From an uncultured Caulobacter sp. (lineage in GTDB: Bacteria > Pseudomonadota > Alphaproteobacteria > Caulobacterales > Caulobacteraceae): DNA of 15,159 nucleotides. Below the pieces are notes generated by a model. That model was not told the DNA's origin. It ran no database searches and saw only the letters and a list, made by a program, of their open reading frames with translations. Positions 6,186 to 12,743 of the stretch are shown one piece after another (position 1 is the stretch's first letter; every line of letters begins with the position of its first letter). A program made the position numbers and the translations under genes. The DNA lies in NCBI GenBank assembly GCA_937991555.1, contig CALKHU010000232.1:1-15159 (forward strand), read 5' to 3'.

Positions 6186-6902
6186 ATGCGACCCTCCGAA
6201 CGCGCCCCCGACCAGCTGCGCGCCGTGACCCTGGAGACCGGGGTCAACCGCTACGCCGAGGGGTCGTGCCTCGTCACCTTCGGCCACACCAAGGTGCTGG
6301 TCACCGCCAGCGTCGACGAGGGCGTGCCGGGCTGGATGCGCGGCAAGGGCGCCGGCTGGGTGACGGCCGAGTACGGCATGCTGCCCCGCGCCACCCACAC
6401 CCGCGGCCGCCGCGAGGCCGCCCAGGGCAAGCAGTCGGGCCGCACCCAGGAGATCCAGCGCCTGATCGGCCGCTCGCTGCGCGCCGTCGTCGACATGAAG
6501 GCGCTGGGCGAACGCCAGATCCAGATCGACTGCGACGTCGTCCAGGCCGACGGCGGCACCCGCACCGCCTCGATCACCGGCGCCTGGGTCGCCCTGCGGC
6601 TGGCGACGCGCTACCTGCTCGACGAGGGCGTCATCAAGACCGACCCGATCCTCGACCAGGTGGCGGCGGTCAGCTGCGGCGTGTTCGACAACGTCCCGGT
6701 CCTCGACCTCGACTATGAGGAGGACTCGGCGGCCGAGGCGGACTCGAATTTCGTGCTGACCGGCGCCGGCGACATCGTCGAGATCCAGGCCACCGGCGAG
6801 AAGCGCGGTTTCACCCGCGGCGAGTTCGAAACCCTCTACGGCCTGGCCGAGAAGGGCATCGGCGAGCTGTTCCTGCTGCAGCGGCAGGCGGTGGGGCTGT
6901 AG
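6186..6902 (+). CDS. rph: Ribonuclease PH
   Basis: A 238-aa phosphorolytic 3'-to-5' exoribonuclease that trims tRNA 3' ends, normally a hexamer. It starts MRPSERAPDQLRAVTLETGV and carries GRTQEIQRLIGRSLRAVVD with R86, and the phosphate-binding GGTRT at 123-127 in DVVQADGGTRTASITGAW. Full family length. The ATG at 6186 was chosen because it fits the family start; the frame is open upstream only as a shadow of hrcA. CGAAGAG about 9 nt upstream is a weak ribosome site. Confidence 0.98.
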   Translation: MRPSERAPDQLRAVTLETGVNRYAEGSCLVTFGHTKVLVTASVDEGVPGWMRGKGAGWVTAEYGMLPRATHTRGRREAAQGKQSGRTQEIQRLIGRSLRAVVDMKALGERQIQIDCDVVQADGGTRTASITGAWVALRLATRYLLDEGVIKTDPILDQVAAVSCGVFDNVPVLDLDYEEDSAAEADSNFVLTGAGDIVEIQATGEKRGFTRGEFETLYGLAEKGIGELFLLQRQAVGL

Positions 6903-6917
6903 GCCTCGACAATCAGC

Positions 6918-6948
6918 GTCATGGCCCGACTAGTTCGGGCCGCCCATG
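6918..6948. repeat. REP-like palindrome, copy E
   Basis: GTCATGGCCCGA, loop CTAGT, TCGGGCC (7-bp stem 6923-6929 with 6935-6941), then GCCCATG. It lies 16 nt past the rph stop and could serve as the 3' end of the rph transcript. Orientation is as copy A. Confidence 0.65.
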
Positions 6949-7012
6949 CATGGTGAGCAAACAGGATTGGGCGCCGCCGATCGGTCGCGATCCTTCCTGC
7001 GTTTCCGGTGTT

Positions 7013-7044
7013 CATCGGTGGCCCGACCAGGTCGGGCCATGACG
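7013..7044. repeat. REP-like palindrome, copy F (inverted partner of E)
   Basis: CATCGGTGGCCCGAC, loop CAG, GTCGGGCC, then ATGACG: a perfect 8-bp stem (7020-7027 with 7031-7038). It faces copy E at about 80 nt and lies just past the end of the convergent XRE gene. Confidence 0.65.
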
Positions 7045-7068
7045 GAGGCCGGATTGGCGTCGGAGCCG

Positions 7069-7329
7069 TTACGCCCCGCCGTAGGCGAGGTCGTCCTCGT
7101 CGTCATCCATCGCGCCCGAGCCGCCGCCCGGCTCGAACACGACGATGTCGCCGGGCTGGCACTGCAGCTCGCGGCACAGGGCGTCGAGCGTCGAGAAGCG
7201 GATCGCGCGGGCCTTGCCGGTCTTCAGGATCGACAGGTTGGCGATGGTGACGCCGACGCGGTCGGCGAGCTCGGTCAGCGACATGCGCCGCTCGAGCAGG
7301 ATGCGGTCGAGGGTGACCTTGATGGCCAT
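7069..7329 (-). CDS. YozG-type XRE/Cro-like transcriptional regulator
   Basis: An 86-aa helix-turn-helix protein. The HTH spans about residues 5-50: LDRILLERRMSLTELADRVG, then VTIANLSILKTGKARAIRFS, with TLDALCRELQCQPGDIVVFE completing the fold. This short Cro/CI-type form is the usual partner of DUF2975 membrane proteins. The acidic, glycine-rich tail (DDDEDD) is extra. The ATG at 7329 has GGGAGC seven bases upstream. It follows the DUF2975 gene by 18 nt, so the two are co-transcribed. The palindromic sites at 8328-8363 are a plausible target, by inference only. Confidence 0.93.
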   Translation of the reverse strand: MAIKVTLDRILLERRMSLTELADRVGVTIANLSILKTGKARAIRFSTLDALCRELQCQPGDIVVFEPGGGSGAMDDDEDDLAYGGA

Positions 7330-7347
7330 GGCGGTCGCTCCCGGACG

Positions 7348-7890
7348 CTAGATGGTGAGCTCGGCTTCACGGCGAAGGCGGGCGCCCTCGCGGAAGACCT
7401 CGGCCAGAACGAAGACGACCAGCACCGAGAACCAGACGGTGACGTTGAAGCCGTTGATCTCCCAGCCCATGGCCGGGGCGATGGCCAGCAAGAGGGCGTT
7501 GAGCGCGTAGCGGGCCAGCTCCATCCCGGCCAGCACGAAGCCGATCAGGCGCAGCCGCGGGATGTTGTCCGGCTGGAAGGGGTCCCCCGCGATCAGCGTG
7601 GCGAACACCCGGCGCAGGCGGCTGAGGATGGTGATCAGCGCCCCGAGGTAGAGGCCGACATAGGCGGCCACCGTGATTCCCAGCGCGATGATCCGGCCGG
7701 GCGTGACGTCCCCGGCGATGTCCAGGCGGTCGGCGATCCGGGCCGGGATCTCCGGCACGAAGCTGAGCGCGATCAGGGCGATCGCCATGACCACCGTCAG
7801 CACGGCCGTGATGCCGATGGTGACGAAGTAGGTGACGTCGAGGCCGATCTTCAGAAAGCTCGACACCGAGCCCGGTCCCAAGGCGCGCAT
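7348..7890 (-). CDS. DUF2975 family membrane protein
   Basis: A 180-aa integral inner-membrane protein with four hydrophobic segments at about residues 19-45, 67-89, 115-138 and 150-166. The conserved stretch between segments 2 and 3 (LRRVFATLIAGDPFQPDN followed by IPRLRLIGF) is the DUF2975 hallmark. Function is unknown; these proteins are nearly always paired with a small XRE regulator, as here, and may act as its membrane sensor. The start is ATG at 7890, with GGGGGAG (7898-7904) seven bases upstream. A longer frame to 7944 lacks such a site. The 38-aa gene lies 224 nt upstream on the same strand. Confidence 0.88.
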   Translation of the reverse strand: MRALGPGSVSSFLKIGLDVTYFVTIGITAVLTVVMAIALIALSFVPEIPARIADRLDIAGDVTPGRIIALGITVAAYVGLYLGALITILSRLRRVFATLIAGDPFQPDNIPRLRLIGFVLAGMELARYALNALLLAIAPAMGWEINGFNVTVWFSVLVVFVLAEVFREGARLRREAELTI

Positions 7891-7908
7891 GGCGCAACTC
7901 CCCCAATG

Positions 7909-7925
7909 CCGGCGAACCTCGCCGG
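7909..7925. repeat. Hairpin next to the DUF2975 ribosome site
   Basis: CCGGCGA-ACC-TCGCCGG: a perfect 7-bp stem with a 3-nt loop, ending four bases before the DUF2975 Shine-Dalgarno on the minus strand. It could influence translation or mark an mRNA end. Nothing else recognisable was seen in 7926-8114. Confidence 0.4.
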
Positions 7926-8114
7926 TTTCGCGTCCGCCCCGCACGGACGACAGATACGGGCGGCGGCAGGCCGCGCGCCCGTGCTGTTGTTTCCAGGCGC
8001 CCGTCCAGCGCCGGCTTCACCGAAAAGGTCCGCGGGCGGATCCTTCGGGAGAAGCCGGCCCTCAGGCGGGCGGCGAGAATGCCCTGACCGGGGCTCCCAT
8101 GAAAGAGAGCCCGA

Positions 8115-8231
8115 TCAGATCGAGTTGGCGACGAACGTGTAGGCCGCGATCGGCAGGGCCGCGAGCAGGGCGGCGTTGATCAGGGTCATCGCGATGCGGT
8201 CGACCAGGTTCGTCATCTTTTGCGCGGACAT
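8115..8231 (-). CDS. 38-residue single-pass membrane microprotein
   Basis: ATG at 8231, TGA at 8115-8117. The product begins MSAQKMTNLVDRIAMTLINA and ends ALLAALPIAAYTFVANSI. A short amphipathic, basic N-terminus is followed by one hydrophobic segment at about residues 15-34. Support is strong for so small an ORF: GGAGG (8238-8242) six bases before the ATG, and nearly every codon ending in G or C (one exception, CAA). It was too short for routine ORF calling. It is the first gene of a likely unit with DUF2975 and the XRE regulator and sits below a good promoter. I recognise no family; a regulator or partner of the DUF2975 protein is inference. Confidence 0.75.
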   Translation of the reverse strand: MSAQKMTNLVDRIAMTLINAALLAALPIAAYTFVANSI

Positions 8232-8246
8232 CTTGTCCCTCCATTG

Positions 8247-8259
8247 TGCAGTGCAACAT
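8247..8259. promoter_or_regulatory. TGCANTGCAACAT element, site 1
   Basis: TGCAGTGCAACAT lies 16 nt upstream of the 38-aa ORF start, inside its predicted 5' leader. It matches site 2 (8398-8410) at 12 of 13 bases in the same orientation. The TGCANTGCA core resembles the TGC-rich sites of the alphaproteobacterial polyhydroxyalkanoate regulator PhaR; that resemblance is from memory. Confidence 0.45.
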
Positions 8260-8314
8260 CAGAAGCGGCCTTTCCGCCTCCGCCGGGCGTCGCTTGCGCT
8301 CCGTCCGTGATCTC

Positions 8315-8343
8315 CATGTAGCCAATCATCGTTCTTCGATCAA
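8315..8343 (-). promoter_or_regulatory. Candidate promoter of the microprotein/DUF2975/XRE unit
   Basis: Minus strand TTGATC (8338-8343), a 17-nt spacer, and TACATG (8315-8320), within GGCTACATG. This is the best sigma-70-type promoter in the window and gives a leader of about 75 nt for the 38-aa ORF. The right-hand half of the 8328-8363 operator-like repeat covers its -35. Confidence 0.5.
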
Positions 8344-8363
8344 AGGATTTATCGAAAAACGAT
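8328..8363. promoter_or_regulatory. Double palindromic operator-like site
   Basis: ATCGTTCTTCGAT (8328-8340) and ATCGAAAAACGAT (8351-8363) are inverted copies of each other at 12 of 13 positions, separated by 10 bp. Each arm is itself ATCG-N5-CGAT. The centres of the two arms are 23 bp apart, about two helical turns, so two dimers could bind side by side. The site overlaps the -35 of the minus-strand promoter, the layout expected of a repressor site. The linked XRE protein is the natural candidate ligand. Confidence 0.65.
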
Positions 8364-8370
8364 ATTAAAC

Positions 8371-8400
8371 TTGCGTAACATGATTACGCGGCCGTAATGC
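8371..8400 (+). promoter_or_regulatory. Candidate rdgB-hemW promoter
   Basis: TTGCGT (8371-8376), 18-nt spacer, TAATGC (8395-8400), giving a leader of about 75 nt for rdgB. Two palindromes lie inside it: GCGTAA-N5-TTACGC (8373-8389) and TTACG-N4-CGTAA (8384-8397). TGCANTGCAACAT site 2 overlaps the -10. Confidence 0.35.
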
Positions 8401-8410
8401 ACTGCAACAT
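8398..8410. promoter_or_regulatory. TGCANTGCAACAT element, site 2
   Basis: TGCACTGCAACAT, a near-identical direct repeat of 8247-8259 at 151 nt, overlapping the -10 of the candidate rdgB promoter. The two sites bracket the divergent promoter region. Confidence 0.45.
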
Positions 8411-8483
8411 GACCGTCGCGGGCCGCGACGCCGCTTGCGCGCGCGCGCGTTCGGGGCGAGGAAGGCCTCGAGAGGAGACTGCC

Positions 8484-9086
8484 ATGCCGCTGACGCTGGT
8501 CGCCGGAACCACCCTGGTCGCCGCCACCCACAATCCGGGCAAGGCGAAGGAGCTGGTCGCCCTGCTCGACGGGCGGTTCGAGATTCTCCCGGCCGGTGCT
8601 CTCGGGCTGCCCGAGCCGGACGAGACCGAGAGCACCTTCGTCGGCAACGCCCTGCTCAAGGCGCGCCACGCCGCCGACCGCTCGGGCCGGATCGCCATCG
8701 CCGACGACAGCGGCCTGTCGGTGACGGCGCTGGACGGCGCCCCCGGCATCTTCTCGGCCCGCTGGGCCGGCCCGGCAAAGGACTTCGCGGTCGCCATGGA
8801 CAAGGTCGAGGCGCGGCTCGTCGAGACCGGCTCTGACGACCGCTCGGCCTGGTTCACCAGCGCCCTGGCGGTCGCCTGGCCCGAGGGCCCCGCCGTCGTG
8901 GTCGAGGGCGTCGTGCGCGGCGAGCTGACCTTCCCCGGGCGCGGGACGAACGGCTTCGGCTACGACCCGATCTTCGTGCCCGCCGGCTACGACCAGACCT
9001 TCGGCGAGATGGACCCGGTCGCCAAGGACGCCATCAGCCACCGCGCCGTGGCCTTCGCCAAGCTGAAGGCGGCGTTGTTTGAGTGA
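8484..9086 (+). CDS. rdgB: XTP/dITP diphosphatase (RdgB/HAM1 family)
   Basis: A 200-aa house-cleaning pyrophosphatase that hydrolyses dITP, XTP and similar non-canonical purine triphosphates. Conserved features are THNPGK (15-20), ADDSGL (73-78), GAPGIFSARWAG (85-96), FGYDPIF (about 158-164) and the C-terminal SHRAVAF. The ATG at 8484 was chosen because GAGGAGA (8472-8478) precedes it by five bases and it gives the family length; a frame start at 8397 lies in the promoter region. hemW overlaps its last eight bases, so the two are translationally coupled. Confidence 0.97.
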   Translation: MPLTLVAGTTLVAATHNPGKAKELVALLDGRFEILPAGALGLPEPDETESTFVGNALLKARHAADRSGRIAIADDSGLSVTALDGAPGIFSARWAGPAKDFAVAMDKVEARLVETGSDDRSAWFTSALAVAWPEGPAVVVEGVVRGELTFPGRGTNGFGYDPIFVPAGYDQTFGEMDPVAKDAISHRAVAFAKLKAALFE

Positions 9087-10230
9087 CGCCGCGCCGCCGC
9101 TGGGGGTCTACGTCCACTGGCCCTACTGCGCGCGCATCTGCCCCTACTGCGACTTCAACGTCGTCCGCGACCGGAAGCAGGCCGAGCAGGCCGCGCTGGC
9201 GGACGCCATCGTCGCGGACCTCACAGCCCAGCGGGCGCTGACCGGACCGCGGCGTCTGGTCTCCGTGTTCCTCGGCGGGGGCACCCCCTCGTTGATGGAC
9301 CCCGCCTGGGCCGCGCGGATCGTCGACACGGCGAAGACGCTCTGGACGCCGGAGGGCGAGGTCGAGGTGTCGCTGGAAGCCAATCCGACCGACGCCGAGG
9401 CCGGCCGGTTCGCCGCCTTCCGGGCCGCCGGGGTCAACCGGCTCTCACTGGGCCTGCAGAGCTTCGACGACGCGGCGCTGGCCTTCCTCGGCCGCAACCA
9501 CGACGCCGCCGAGGCGCGTCGGGCGGCGGAGCTGGCGGCGAAGGTGTTTCCGCGCCTGTCGGTCGACCTGATCTACGCCCTGCCCGGGCAGACGCCCGAG
9601 GCCTGGCGCGCCCAGCTGGACCAGGCGATCGCCCTCGGCGCCGACCATGTCTCGCCCTACCAGCTGACCATCGAGGCGGGCACCGCCTTTGACCGCGCGG
9701 TGCGGCGCGGACGGTTCGCGCCCCCCGACGACGCCGTGGGCGAGGCGCTCTACGACACCACCCAGCGGGCGCTCGAGGCGGCCGGGTTCGAGGCCTACGA
9801 GGTCTCCAATCACGCCCGGGGCGCGGCCGCCCGCTCGCGGCACAATCTCGTCTACTGGCGCGGCCAGGACTACGTCGGCGCCGGACCGGGGTCGCATGGC
9901 CGCCTGACGCTGGCCGGCGTCCGCACGGCGACGACCGCGAAGACGGGGGTGGGGGATTACATCGCGGCGGTGCGCGAGGCGGGCGTGGGCTTCGACGCCG
10001 AGGCGCTCACCCCCGTCGAAGCCGCCGAGGAGCGCATCCTCATGGGCCTGCGGACCTTCGAGGGTGTGGGCTGGGAGGAGCTGGCGGCGCTGGGCCTGTC
10101 ACCGGGGGGCGCGGTGGTCCGGGACCTCGTCGCGCAGGGACTGCTGGCGGACGACCCCGACCGCCTCCGCGCCACGCCCGCCGGACGGTTCGTGCTGGAT
10201 GGCGTGACGCGGGCGCTGATCGTGCGCTGA
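9079..10230 (+). CDS. hemW: Radical SAM heme chaperone HemW
   Basis: A 383-aa radical SAM protein, related to coproporphyrinogen dehydrogenase HemN but acting as a heme-trafficking chaperone. The cluster motif C17-x3-C21-x2-C24 lies in WPYCARICPYCDFN. A phenylalanine follows where HemN has a fourth cysteine, favouring HemW. LGGGTPSLM, LSLGLQSFDDAALAFLGRNH, DLIYALPGQT, YEVSNHA and HNLVYWRGQDYVGAGPGSHG are family hallmarks. The start is TTG at 9079, overlapping the rdgB stop (9084-9086); it gives MSDAAPPLGVYVHWPYC, a normal family start. Confidence 0.96.
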   Translation: MSDAAPPLGVYVHWPYCARICPYCDFNVVRDRKQAEQAALADAIVADLTAQRALTGPRRLVSVFLGGGTPSLMDPAWAARIVDTAKTLWTPEGEVEVSLEANPTDAEAGRFAAFRAAGVNRLSLGLQSFDDAALAFLGRNHDAAEARRAAELAAKVFPRLSVDLIYALPGQTPEAWRAQLDQAIALGADHVSPYQLTIEAGTAFDRAVRRGRFAPPDDAVGEALYDTTQRALEAAGFEAYEVSNHARGAAARSRHNLVYWRGQDYVGAGPGSHGRLTLAGVRTATTAKTGVGDYIAAVREAGVGFDAEALTPVEAAEERILMGLRTFEGVGWEELAALGLSPGGAVVRDLVAQGLLADDPDRLRATPAGRFVLDGVTRALIVR

Positions 10231-10231
10231 C

Positions 10232-10260
10232 GGGGACACGCACCTTCGGTCCATGTCCCC
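10232..10260. terminator. Bidirectional terminator-like hairpin between hemW and mmsA
   Basis: GGGGACA (10232-10238) pairs with TGTCCCC (10254-10260), with an inner ACC-TTC-GGT hairpin in the loop. It fills the 38-nt gap between the convergent hemW and mmsA genes, starting one base after the hemW stop. Neither side has a U-tract, so it may be a weak or Rho-aided terminator. Confidence 0.5.
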
Positions 10261-10268
10261 GCCTGCAA

Positions 10269-11765
10269 CTACTTCATCGTCGGGATGACGAAGCTCGAGT
10301 CCCCGACCTCGCCTTCGGGCCAGCGCGCGGTGACGGTCTTGACCTTGGTCCAGAACTTCACGCCTTCCATGCCGTGCTGGTTGGTGTCGCCGAAGGCGGA
10401 GCGCTTCCAGCCGCCGAAGGTGTGATAGGCGACCGGCACCGGGATCGGCACGTTGATCCCGACCATGCCGACATTGACGCGCGAGGCGAACTCGCGGGCC
10501 GCGCGGCCGTTGCGGGTGAAGATGGCGACGCCGTTGCCGTACTGGTGCTTCGTCGGCAGCTCGACCGCCTCCTCGAAGCTCTCGGCGCGGACCATCTGCA
10601 GCACCGGGCCGAAGATTTCCTCGTGGTAGGTCTTCATCCCGGGCTTCACGCCGTCGAAGAAGCTCGGGCCGATGAAGAAGCCCTTTTCGTAGCCCTGCAG
10701 GCTGAAGTCGCGGCCGTCGACGACCAGCTCGGCGCCCTCTTCCTGGCCGATGCGGATGTAGTCGGCGATCTTGGCCCGGTGCGCGGCGGACACCACGGGA
10801 CCGTACTGGGCGTCGGCGTCGTTGCTCAGGCCGACCTTGAGGGTGTCGATCTCGGCGATCATCCGCTCGCGCAGCTCGTCGGCGGTCTTCCGGCCCACCG
10901 GCACGACCACCGGCAGCGCCATGCAGCGCTCGCCGGCTGAGCCGAAGGCGGCGCCCGACAGGTCCTTGACCACCTGGTCGAGGTCGGCGTCGGGCAGCAC
11001 GATGCCGTGGTTCTTGGCGCCGCCCATGGCCTGCACGCGCTTTCCGGCCAGCGTGCCCTGGGAATAGACGTAGTGGGCGATGTCGCTGCTGCCGACGAAG
11101 CTGACGGCCCTGATCTCCGGATGCTGCAGGATGGCGTCCACCGCGACCTTGTCGCCATGGACCACGTTCAGCACGCCCGCCGGCGCGCCGGCCTCCATCA
11201 TCAGCTCGGCCAGCCGGACCGGAACCGTGGGGTCCTTCTCGGACGGCTTGAGGATGAAGGTGTTGCCGACGGCGACGGCGACGCCGAACATCCACATCGG
11301 GATCATGGCCGGGAAGTTGAACGGGGTGATGCCGGCCACCACGCCCAGCGGCTGGCGCATCGAATAGACGTCGATGCCGGGTCCGGCGCCCTCGGTGTAC
11401 TCGCCCTTCAGCGCGTGCGGGATGCCGCAGGCGAACTCGATGACCTCGAGGCCGCGCTGGATGTCGCCGCGGGAGTCGGCGAGCACCTTGCCGTGCTCGG
11501 ACGACAGGATCTCGGCCAGCTCGTTCATGTTGGCTTCGACGAGGCGCTTGAACTCGAACATCACCCGCGCGCGGCGCTGGGGGTTCGTGGCCGCCCAGGC
11601 CGGGAAGGCGGCCGCCGCGGCCTGCACGGCGCGGTCGAGCTCGGCCTCGGTGGCCAGCTGCACGCGGGCCTGGACCTCGCCGGTGTTCGGGTTGAAGACG
11701 TCGCCGAACCGGCCCGAGGCCCCTTCGAAGGCCGAACCGTTCACGAAATGGCGGATTTCCCGCAT
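10269..11765 (-). CDS. mmsA: CoA-acylating methylmalonate-semialdehyde dehydrogenase
   Basis: A 498-aa cytoplasmic NAD-dependent aldehyde dehydrogenase that converts methylmalonate or malonate semialdehyde to propionyl- or acetyl-CoA, in valine, beta-alanine or inositol breakdown. The catalytic C281 lies in FGSAGERCMAL. The usual ALDH glutamate motif is replaced by MGGAKNH (247-253), which separates MmsA from hydrolytic ALDHs. TPFNFPAMIPMWMFGVA, FVGSSDIAHYVY and EIFGPVLQMVRA are family segments. The ATG at 11765 has GGGAGA (11771-11776) five bases upstream. No other valine-pathway gene (mmsB, acyl-CoA dehydrogenase) is in the window, so the pathway cannot be set from context. Confidence 0.96.
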   Translation of the reverse strand: MREIRHFVNGSAFEGASGRFGDVFNPNTGEVQARVQLATEAELDRAVQAAAAAFPAWAATNPQRRARVMFEFKRLVEANMNELAEILSSEHGKVLADSRGDIQRGLEVIEFACGIPHALKGEYTEGAGPGIDVYSMRQPLGVVAGITPFNFPAMIPMWMFGVAVAVGNTFILKPSEKDPTVPVRLAELMMEAGAPAGVLNVVHGDKVAVDAILQHPEIRAVSFVGSSDIAHYVYSQGTLAGKRVQAMGGAKNHGIVLPDADLDQVVKDLSGAAFGSAGERCMALPVVVPVGRKTADELRERMIAEIDTLKVGLSNDADAQYGPVVSAAHRAKIADYIRIGQEEGAELVVDGRDFSLQGYEKGFFIGPSFFDGVKPGMKTYHEEIFGPVLQMVRAESFEEAVELPTKHQYGNGVAIFTRNGRAAREFASRVNVGMVGINVPIPVPVAYHTFGGWKRSAFGDTNQHGMEGVKFWTKVKTVTARWPEGEVGDSSFVIPTMK

Positions 11766-11831
11766 GGCGTTCTCCCGGACACAGGTTGAGGCGGGCGTTC
11801 TATGCCTTTCAGGACGCGACCGCTAGGCGGC

Positions 11832-11859
11832 TTGGCGCCCGCGAGGCTCCGCCTCTAGA
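11832..11859 (+). promoter_or_regulatory. Candidate leaderless promoter of the acyltransferase operon
   Basis: TTGGCG (11832-11837), 16-nt spacer, TCTAGA (11854-11859). The -10 ends eight bases before the ATG at 11868 and no Shine-Dalgarno is present, so the mRNA would start at or next to the start codon. A small hairpin GAGGC-TCC-GCCTC (11843-11855) lies in the spacer. Confidence 0.45.
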
Positions 11860-11867
11860 CTCGTCTC

Positions 11868-12743
11868 ATGGCCGACGCCGCGACAGTCAACGTCCAAACG
11901 CCCGCACCCGCGCGAACGGGCCATATCGTCGACGTGCTCATCGAGGAGCGCGCGCCGCGCCTGTCCGGCTCGGCGCTGTGGCCGGTGCTTCGGCCGCCGC
12001 TCTACAGCCTGCTCGACTACGGCAAGGCGCGGGCCATGGCCGACGCCATCTCGGTGATGGGCGGCCGCGAGGCGCTCGATTTCGTCTCGCGCCTGCTGGA
12101 GATCGACGTCGTCGTCAGCGGCCTGGATCGTCTGCCGCGCGAAGGCCGCTGCGTGGTCGTGGGCAACCACCCGACCGGCATCGCCGACGGCGTCGCGGTC
12201 TATGACGCGCTCAAGCCGGCGCGACCGGACATCATCTTCTACGCCAACTCGGACGCCCACCGGGTCTGCCCCCGGTTCGACGAGACCCTGATCCCGGTCG
12301 AGTGGGTGCCGGAGAAGCGCACCCGCGACCGCACGCGCCTGACCCTCGCGATGACCCGCGACGCCATGGAATCGGGGCGGGCGCTGATGGTCTTCCCGGC
12401 GGGCCGTCTCGCCCGGCGCGGGCCGGACGGGGTCCTGACCGACCCGGAATGGATGCCCACCGCGATCTCCGTCGCGATGAAGTACGGCGCGCCGGTGATT
12501 CCGGTGCATGTCGAGGGGCCGTGGGCGACCCTGTTCCACTTCTTCGACCGCATTTCGCCGGAGCTCCGCGACATCACCCTGTTCCACGAGCTGCTCAACA
12601 AGAAGGGGCGGCGGTTCCGCATCGTCGTCGGCGCGCCGGTGCCGCCCGAACAGCTCGGCCCGGACGCCGCGGTCGCCAGCGCGCGGCTTAAGGCCTATGT
12701 CGAGCGCGTGCTGTGCCGCGATCCCGACGCCCCGTTCCCATGA
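11868..12743 (+). CDS. PlsC-like phospholipid acyltransferase
   Basis: A 291-aa lysophospholipid/glycerol-phosphate acyltransferase-type protein. The catalytic block is VVVGNHPTGIADG, with H101 and D107. The spacing is H-x5-D rather than the H-x4-D of classical PlsC, as in the hemolysin-like/OlsB-type branch (from memory). The second block is MVFPAGRLARR (FPAG at 176-179), followed by VPVHVEGPW-like substrate-site residues (VIPVHVEGPW). There is no clear transmembrane helix, so it is probably peripheral at the membrane. The substrate (phosphatidic acid, ornithine lipid or other) cannot be told. It heads the operon; its TGA overlaps the tsaE ATG by two bases (ATGA). Confidence 0.88.
   Translation: MADAATVNVQTPAPARTGHIVDVLIEERAPRLSGSALWPVLRPPLYSLLDYGKARAMADAISVMGGREALDFVSRLLEIDVVVSGLDRLPREGRCVVVGNHPTGIADGVAVYDALKPARPDIIFYANSDAHRVCPRFDETLIPVEWVPEKRTRDRTRLTLAMTRDAMESGRALMVFPAGRLARRGPDGVLTDPEWMPTAISVAMKYGAPVIPVHVEGPWATLFHFFDRISPELRDITLFHELLNKKGRRFRIVVGAPVPPEQLGPDAAVASARLKAYVERVLCRDPDAPFP

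Noticed and set aside
5640..6902. A 420-codon plus-strand frame that contains rph
   Set aside because: The first 182 codons are antisense to hrcA and low-complexity; RNase PH begins at 6186 with its normal N-terminus.
6946..8142. A 398-codon plus-strand frame over the XRE/DUF2975 region
   Set aside because: It is antisense to two recognisable genes and rich in D/G/R/H repeats typical of shadow translation.
8062..8325. An 87-codon minus-strand frame overlapping the microprotein
   Set aside because: Highly charged shadow sequence; the 38-aa frame has the better ribosome site, codon bias and a sensible membrane segment.
8437..8450. An alternating GC run that could form Z-DNA
   Set aside because: Short and common in such GC-rich genomes; no reason to give it a role.
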